10,557 bases of DNA from Desulfobacteraceae bacterium (GTDB lineage Bacteria; Desulfobacterota; Syntrophobacteria; BM002), in contig PPDG01000494.1 of NCBI GenBank assembly GCA_002899795.1, positions 1 to 10,557 of the forward strand, written 5' to 3'. Positions 6,638 to 10,557 of this stretch are shown here, one piece after another. Under the pieces are notes generated by a model, which did not search any database, was not told the origin of the DNA, and worked only from the letters and a program-made list of their open reading frames with translations. Numbering within the stretch: the stretch's first letter is position 1; each line of letters opens with the position of its first letter. The position numbers and the translations under genes were made by a program.

Positions 6638-6758
6638 CGCTCCGTTGTCATTAGGGCTAGCGCCCGTCATTAGGCCTTACGGCCGTCATTGAGTTATTCT
6701 GTCTTAACAATAAATGACAGCGGAGCGTAATGACGGCCACTTTCAGTGGCCAAATGAC
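6638..6758. repeat. GTCATT-word cluster with interposed small hairpins
   Basis: GTCATT occurs at 6647, 6666 and 6685, exactly 19 bases apart, and inverted as AATGAC at 6713, 6729 and 6753. The first two units are GTCATTAG plus a small hairpin of different sequence (GGGC-tagc-GCCC, then GGCC-ttac-GGCC). On the other side GGCCACT-ttc-AGTGGCC (6735-6751) sits between two AATGAC words. The flanks 6638-6652 and 6713-6727 are inverted copies at 14 of 15 bases. Thus a fixed word alternates with variable but compensated hairpins. It occupies much of the 341-base gap before dsbD and codes for nothing convincing. Confidence 0.6.
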
Positions 6759-6809
6759 CATGAGTGACGGCGAAGTCTAATAATCAGGCTGACAAAGTTT
6801 CCAGTGCTC

Positions 6810-6840
6810 GCTCTTTCCTGCGTTGTTCGCAGGAAAGAGC
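6810..6840 (+). other. Perfect 13-bp stem-loop upstream of the dsbD promoter
   Basis: Arms 6810-6822 (GCTCTTTCCTGCG) and 6828-6840 are perfect reverse complements with a five-base loop TTGTT. No T-run follows, so it does not look like a simple intrinsic terminator. It ends 4 bases before the -35 box of the dsbD promoter candidate. It may be an operator, a structure at the end of an upstream transcript, or part of the adjacent repeat cluster. Confidence 0.6.
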
Positions 6841-6844
6841 CTGC

Positions 6845-6873
6845 TTGCCATCCGCTGCGTTGTTGTTTATGAT
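6845..6873 (+). promoter_or_regulatory. Strong sigma70-type promoter candidate for dsbD
   Basis: TTGCCA (6845-6850) and TATGAT (6868-6873), each 5 of 6 to consensus, are spaced by the optimal 17 bases. Transcription would start near 6880, leaving a leader of about 37 bases before the dsbD ATG at 6917. This independently supports that start, because the upstream in-frame GTG at 6764 would lie outside the transcript. Confidence 0.6.
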
Positions 6874-6916
6874 CTGCTGGATTGTTGGAGGTGCCCCTAT
6901 CTCGGAATCGAGCCTT

Positions 6917-8854
6917 ATGAGCCGCCTTAAACTCACCCTCATATTATGCCTGGCTTTCCTCATGCCAGGGCTGGTTGCTCCTGCTCTGGCAACGAATCAA
7001 ATTCAGCTCAATTCCAAGCCGCCGGTTAAGATTGACGTAAAGATATATCCTGCCAATATTGCCGCCGGCCAGGAGGTCTGGGTTGTGGCGAATATTGTCT
7101 TGGAACGCGGCTGGCATATTTATGGTAATCCAAAAGGCCCAGGTCCCGGGTTGCCTACAATTCTTGAGGTGACCTCACTTCCCGAAGCGGTCACGGCTGA
7201 CCCTGCCCGGTTTCTCCCGGCGGAAAAATTTCTCGAACCCGACCTTGGCCCGGATGAATGGGTCTGGGCCTATAAAAATAAGACCTCTATCTATTTGAGA
7301 TTATCTACACCCGACAATTTGTCATCCGGAACTCACCAGGTTCAACTGCTTCTCCGCGCCCTTTTCTGTCGTGAAGGGCTCTGCATGCCTTACAAAACCG
7401 ACCTCGCCGCTACTCTCACCATTGTCAGCAACCCGGAGGCCGCAGGGACTATTCCATTACAGGTGCGCAAAAATATTGGCCTCACTCATGTTGCTAAGAG
7501 TAAAGCAACCCTGGCACCATCCTTTTCCGCCTCTACTCCTCTCACGTCAATCAAGGAGTTGCCTGTCCAGCCCAGAGAGATCCCTGAATTGCATCCCCGG
7601 CCTGTTCTACCGAGCCTCGAGGTAGGCAGTATGGTCAAGGCTGCCCTGTTCGCCCTTCTGGCTGGCTTTATTCTTAATTTTATGCCTTGTGTCTTACCCG
7701 TTGTCAGCCTTAAAGTGCTGGGCTTTGTCCAGCAGTCTCAAGAGAGTGGACGTCGTGTGGCTTTCATGGGTTTGAGCTTTGCGGCAGGAATACTTGCGGT
7801 TTTCCTCGTGCTTGCAGCTCTGGCCAGCTTTGCGGGATACGGCTGGGGAGAACTGTTCCAAAAGCAATCATTTCTCATAACAATGATCGGGCTGGTTTTT
7901 GCCATGTCTCTTTGTCTGTTCGGCGTTTTCCAGCTTCCCATACCCCACTTTGCCACCAATAGAACAGAAGCCAGTGCCCAGCGGCATGGCTACTTAGAAT
8001 CATTCTATAAGGGTACATTGGCAACCTTTTTGGCCACGCCATGCAGCGGCCCCCTCCTTGGAGGAGCCATGGCCTGGACACTTCGCCAACCTCCCGTTCA
8101 GATTTTTACCATATTTTCATGCCTTGGTCTCGGTATGGCTGCCCCTTACGTGGTTATGTCTCTTTTTCCCAACACACTGCGGTGGCTTCCCCGCCCTGGA
8201 AACTGGCTCATCCATTTTGAACGACTTATGGGCTTTGCTCTTCTGGCCACGGTGATCTATTTACTTACTGTCCTCCCGGAACACATGACGGTCGGAGTGG
8301 TCCTTTTCTGTTTCTTCCTGGCCATAGGCTTCTACATCTGGGGGAAGATGACCACCCTCAGCGACTCCACCCGCCGACGCCTAATCGTGCGGTTGACGGC
8401 AGTGATCATCATGGTTGTTGGAGGATGGGTCAGTTTGGATATAGTGCCCTCTGTGGCGCGAAATGTGGAGCTGGTGTCGGAGAAATCGCAGCAATGGGAG
8501 CCCTATACGGAGACGAAACTGCTGGAAGCTGCCAGGGATAACCGTTGGGTGGTAGTGGATTTCACCGCAGACTGGTGTCCCAACTGTCTCTTAGTGGAAA
8601 AAACCGCTCTCCACAACCGGACTGTAGTAGAGACTTTCCGAAAACACGATGCTTTGCTTCTGAAGGCGGATCTCACCATGGAGAACCCTCCCGCCAAAAG
8701 GTTACTGCAGAATATGGGAAGCCGCAGTATCCCCTTCTTGGCTTTTTTCCCGCCGGGAGAGCACTTCTGGCAACCATATTTCTTGCGTGATCTTTACCGA
8801 GTTAAGGACGTATTAGAGGTTTTTGCCATAGCCTCACGGGACATGGACCAATAG
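6917..8854 (+). CDS. dsbD: Thiol:disulfide interchange protein DsbD
   Basis: Inner-membrane protein of 645 residues that carries electrons from cytosolic thioredoxin to periplasmic thiol proteins, for example in disulfide isomerisation or cytochrome c maturation. A signal peptide (1-25, ending APALA) precedes a periplasmic N-terminal domain with the pair Cys151/Cys156 in FCREGLCMPY. The spacing is four residues; I recall five in E. coli. The transmembrane core (about 240-510, roughly eight segments) has Cys258 in NFMPCVLPV and Cys376 in ATPCSGPLLGG. The C-terminal thioredoxin domain has DFTADWCPNC (548-557; Cys554, Cys557) and cis-Pro606 in SIPF. All six redox cysteines are therefore present. 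ATG 6917 is chosen because the signal peptide begins there and a promoter lies just upstream; the open frame to GTG 6764 runs through repeats. The gene ends with a small hairpin downstream. Confidence 0.95.
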   Translation: MSRLKLTLILCLAFLMPGLVAPALATNQIQLNSKPPVKIDVKIYPANIAAGQEVWVVANIVLERGWHIYGNPKGPGPGLPTILEVTSLPEAVTADPARFLPAEKFLEPDLGPDEWVWAYKNKTSIYLRLSTPDNLSSGTHQVQLLLRALFCREGLCMPYKTDLAATLTIVSNPEAAGTIPLQVRKNIGLTHVAKSKATLAPSFSASTPLTSIKELPVQPREIPELHPRPVLPSLEVGSMVKAALFALLAGFILNFMPCVLPVVSLKVLGFVQQSQESGRRVAFMGLSFAAGILAVFLVLAALASFAGYGWGELFQKQSFLITMIGLVFAMSLCLFGVFQLPIPHFATNRTEASAQRHGYLESFYKGTLATFLATPCSGPLLGGAMAWTLRQPPVQIFTIFSCLGLGMAAPYVVMSLFPNTLRWLPRPGNWLIHFERLMGFALLATVIYLLTVLPEHMTVGVVLFCFFLAIGFYIWGKMTTLSDSTRRRLIVRLTAVIIMVVGGWVSLDIVPSVARNVELVSEKSQQWEPYTETKLLEAARDNRWVVVDFTADWCPNCLLVEKTALHNRTVVETFRKHDALLLKADLTMENPPAKRLLQNMGSRSIPFLAFFPPGEHFWQPYFLRDLYRVKDVLEVFAIASRDMDQ

Positions 8855-8856
8855 TC

Positions 8857-8881
8857 GGTTGTCCTTGGGTGCCAGACAACC
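8857..8881 (+). terminator. Small stem-loop just after dsbD
   Basis: GGTTGTC (8857-8863) and GACAACC (8875-8881) form a perfect 7-base stem with an 11-base loop, beginning two bases after the dsbD stop. No T-run follows, so intrinsic termination is doubtful. It could protect the transcript's 3' end. Confidence 0.3.
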
Positions 8882-8927
8882 AACCATAGACACGTCGGCT
8901 ACAGTTCACCATTACCACGCCCCAATC

Positions 8928-8990
8928 AAATCCGAAATTGTCCTTCGGACTCCATTTTGAAAATTCGAATTTGTTTAGGACTTCGGATTT
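8928..8990. repeat. Inverted AAATCCGAA/TTCGGATTT repeat with central palindrome
   Basis: AAATCCGAA (8928-8936) is perfectly inverted at 8982-8990, around a 12-base palindrome AAATTCGAATTT (8961-8972). The words resemble other dispersed low-complexity repeats of this kind of genome. It lies between the convergent dsbD and the 9049-9414 gene and codes for nothing evident. Confidence 0.5.
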
Positions 8991-9048
8991 CTTGACCTTT
9001 AGTTCTTCTTCGCGCAACCGGGTGGCCGCGGCTATCCCCTGCGATCAC

Positions 9049-9414
9049 TTAAAGAAGACCGGCTCTCTTCAGTGAGGTCATGGTACTGGCACCCAGTGCA
9101 GTTACACGGCTCAGGGTCTGACTCAACTCTTGCCGTGCGGCCTCCAGTTGTCCCAGCCGAGCATAACCTTCCATCAGGTTGAGATATCCGCTGAGACCAT
9201 CCCAGTCCGACCCCCCCATGACATTAGCGGCGAGTCTCATTTCATTGCCCACTCCCCTGACAAAAGAGCCGAACATTTTCAAGCCACCCGAACGTTCACC
9301 CTCGTTTAGATCGGGCAAAACGTCCAGCAGTTGCCCGGCAATGATCAGAGCCGACTTTAGCCGTTCAGCATACATGAAGCCCAGAATATTTTCCCTCAAC
9401 TTTTCACCTTTCAT
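9049..9414 (-). CDS. Small alpha-helical protein of unknown function
   Basis: I do not recognise this 121-residue protein. It looks genuine: it starts with MKGEKLRENILGFMYAERLK, is rich in Leu, Ala, Glu and Arg, and appears nearly all helical. The likely helices are 5-35 (ILGFMYAERLKSALIIAGQLLDVLP), 45-66 and 74-106 (SGYLNLMEGYARLGQLEAARQELSQTLSRV). The last helix resembles a tetratricopeptide-type helix pair, but one repeat is not enough to claim the family. There are no cysteines, signal peptide or obvious membrane span. The ATG at 9414 has AAGGGAAG about 8 bases upstream. The frame is open to 9579, but the extra 55 residues run over repeat DNA and look non-protein-like. It is convergent with dsbD and divergent from dnaJ. 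Confidence 0.65.
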   Translation of the reverse strand: MKGEKLRENILGFMYAERLKSALIIAGQLLDVLPDLNEGERSGGLKMFGSFVRGVGNEMRLAANVMGGSDWDGLSGYLNLMEGYARLGQLEAARQELSQTLSRVTALGASTMTSLKRAGLL

Positions 9415-9469
9415 AGCGAATCTTCCCTTCTCCCTGCGTTGAATACAGAATCCGGTGGCAGTCTGCTGG

Positions 9470-9550
9470 AGTGATGGAGTGGTGAAGCGTTGTAAAATAT
9501 CAACTTCCAATACTAAATGACCAAAACAGGTTTGGAATTTGGAATTTCTA
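9470..9550. repeat. Low-complexity repeat words (TGGAGTGATGGAGTGG, TTGGAAT)
   Basis: The stretch holds GGAGTGATGGAGTGGTGA (9469-9486) and a direct tandem TTGGAATTTGGAAT (9532-9545). These are word types seen in dispersed bacterial intergenic repeats. It forms part of the 389-base gap between the 9049-9414 gene and dnaJ, in which I see no further ORF. Confidence 0.4.
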
Positions 9551-9631
9551 TTTTCCCAGTACTCCAAAACAGCTCGCAATCTTCACCGGCAAAGCCATCG
9601 AACTCTGACTTGGCCAAGGACAAGGTTTTCT

Positions 9632-9681
9632 CTGCGGTGAATAAAATTTCCCCGCACCTTCGAGGTGCGGATCACCCGCAG
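9632..9681. other. Nested stem-loop in the dnaJ upstream region
   Basis: A perfect 8-base hairpin CCGCACCT-tcg-AGGTGCGG (9652-9670) is enclosed by a second stem, CTGCGGTGA (9632-9640) with TCACCCGCAG (9672-9681), which needs one bulged base. It lies upstream of the dnaJ promoter candidate. It could be a transcript end, an operator, or a relic of a repeat element. It does not match the CIRCE heat-shock operator. Confidence 0.5.
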
Positions 9682-9699
9682 GGCTGTTGGATTCTGCCA

Positions 9700-9728
9700 T
9701 TGTATTCAATTATAGAAAACAGTATCAT
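9700..9728 (+). promoter_or_regulatory. Weak promoter candidate for dnaJ
   Basis: TTGTAT (9700-9705) and TATCAT (9723-9728) are spaced by 17 bases. The -10 box matches 5 of 6, the -35 only 3 of 6. The surroundings are AT-rich. No clear heat-shock sigma factor pattern was recognised. Confidence 0.3.
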
Positions 9729-9803
9729 TAATTTTCTCCGTATCAAAAAGGATTTTTTTTCTGACTCCAAGTGAACAGCGTTGCTTTCACTGGCGGTGTT
9801 GCT

Positions 9804-10557
9804 ATGACAAGCAGTCGAGACTACTATGGAATTCTTGGTCTGAAGGAGGGTGCCTCTTCCAAGGATATCAAGAAACGATTTCGAAAACTTGCTCTCAAGT
9901 ATCACCCCGACCGCAACCCGCGAGATCCAATTGCAGAGGAAATGTTCAAACTGGTGGCCGAGGCTTACCATGTTTTGAGTGATCAAGAACGGCGGCACCT
10001 TTATGACCACAAGGGTCATGCAGGGCTCAAAGAACGCGGTTATCGAGGTTTTAAGCGAACCGAGGACGTCCTGAGAACCTTTTCCTCAGAATTTTTTGAC
10101 TTCCTTGGTATTTCTGGAACCGGATATCAACGACATCCATCACGCGGAGCTGACATCTGCTTTCAACTTGAGCTTTCCCGTGAAGAGGCTGCCAATGGTG
10201 CCAGAAAAAGCATCCCGATTAACATCATGGAAACCTGTCCCCAGTGTCAGGGAAATGGTGTCAGACCATCCTCCACATTGCAATCCTGTTCTTGGTGCGG
10301 TGGAAGTGGCACGCACACTGCAACTTCAGGAATATTTACCGCAACAGGCGAATGCCCCAAGTGCAATGGCAAAGGGAGTCTCCGCTCACTCTCGTGCGAT
10401 TCTTGCAATGGTCAGGGCCGTCGTGAGGTCAAAAAGGATTTGCAGGTAGATATTCCGCCCGGAATACAAAACAACACTCGCCTGAAAATCTCTCGCGAAG
10501 GAGACGGTGGCGAACTCAACCATGACTCGGGTGATCTCTATGTGAATATTCAAATCA
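9804..10557 (+). CDS. dnaJ: Chaperone protein DnaJ (3' end outside window)
   Basis: Hsp40 co-chaperone that stimulates DnaK ATPase and delivers unfolded clients; 251 codons are visible, with no stop before the edge. The J domain (about 5-70) begins DYYGILGLKEGAS and has the essential HPD at 34-36. Four CxxCxGxG zinc motifs follow: CPQCQGNG (145-152), CSWCGGSG (162-169), CPKCNGKG (184-191) and CDSCNGQG (198-205), so this is a class I J protein. The substrate-binding domain is cut after GDLYVNIQI. The linker between J domain and zinc region (about 70-115) is poor in glycine compared with the usual Gly/Phe-rich stretch, keeping only FFDFLGISGTG. ATG 9804 is chosen because the J domain follows directly; an in-frame GTG at 9771 is possible. 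The ribosome site is weak. It is not next to dnaK or grpE on the visible side, so it may be a secondary copy. Confidence 0.93.
   Translation, partial: MTSSRDYYGILGLKEGASSKDIKKRFRKLALKYHPDRNPRDPIAEEMFKLVAEAYHVLSDQERRHLYDHKGHAGLKERGYRGFKRTEDVLRTFSSEFFDFLGISGTGYQRHPSRGADICFQLELSREEAANGARKSIPINIMETCPQCQGNGVRPSSTLQSCSWCGGSGTHTATSGIFTATGECPKCNGKGSLRSLSCDSCNGQGRREVKKDLQVDIPPGIQNNTRLKISREGDGGELNHDSGDLYVNIQI

Noticed and set aside
6764..6916. GTG start giving DsbD 51 more residues
   Set aside because: It lies at the end of the repeat cluster, spans a 13-bp hairpin and the best promoter candidate, and would put residues in front of a normal signal peptide.
6576..8854. CULT and dsbD as one operon
   Set aside because: They share a strand but are separated by 341 bases with a repeat cluster, a hairpin and a near-consensus promoter.
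2241..9550. Repeats considered as a CRISPR array
   Set aside because: No run of identical 24-40 base repeats with unique spacers; the repeats are different short families in separate gaps.
9415..9579. N-terminal extension of the unknown protein on the minus strand
   Set aside because: It is read through low-complexity repeat DNA; the ATG at 9414 has a reasonable ribosome site.
10096..10449. Open frame of 117 residues within dnaJ
   Set aside because: It is a shadow in another frame; the dnaJ frame shows all four zinc motifs across the same bases.

Overview
The window holds nine protein genes, two of them cut by the window edges, separated by intergenic gaps full of repeats. Protein similarities and the style of the dispersed repeats suggest a Gram-negative, probably anaerobic bacterium of the Desulfobacterota (deltaproteobacterial) type. 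A DsbD-type reductase with a signal peptide implies a periplasm. The phylum is inferred from general resemblance only, with moderate to low confidence. I see no tRNA, rRNA, CRISPR array, transposase or phage gene.

Layout: 1-759 (-) radical SAM enzyme, C-terminus outside the window. 977-2173 (+) MurG-like GT-B glycosyltransferase, divergent from it. 2414-2839 (-) hotdog thioesterase strongly resembling fluoroacetyl-CoA thioesterase FlK. 3117-4013 (+) LysR-type regulator, divergent from the thioesterase. 4252-5778 (-) ComM/YifB Mg-chelatase-like AAA ATPase. 6210-6575 (+) single-domain CULT protein, a bacterial homologue of the thalidomide-binding domain of cereblon. 6917-8854 (+) DsbD. 9049-9414 (-) small protein of unknown function. 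9804-10557 (+) DnaJ, cut by the right edge.

Strands alternate at almost every gene. The one same-strand neighbour pair (CULT, DsbD) is split by a repeat cluster and a separate promoter candidate, so no operon is evident and most genes look like single transcription units. Two divergent pairs could share control: radical SAM with glycosyltransferase (perhaps glycan-related), and LysR with thioesterase (perhaps an acyl-CoA detoxification or hydrolysis unit). Both links are inference.

Every intergenic gap carries a repeat, and most differ in type: inverted TTCGATATTC-like words (2241-2330), a GTCATTCTGAG-ended element (2890-2992), a GC-rich multi-hairpin element with terminal inverted repeats between two convergent genes (about 4012-4258), a GTCCGT/GCATAGCGC repeat (5785-5898), a GTCATT-plus-hairpin cluster (6638-6758), and low-complexity TTCGGATTT / TTGGAAT repeats (8928-8990, 9470-9550). 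The most noteworthy items are the CULT protein, the FlK-like thioesterase with its divergent regulator, and the 4012-4258 element, which supplies the stop codons of both flanking genes.
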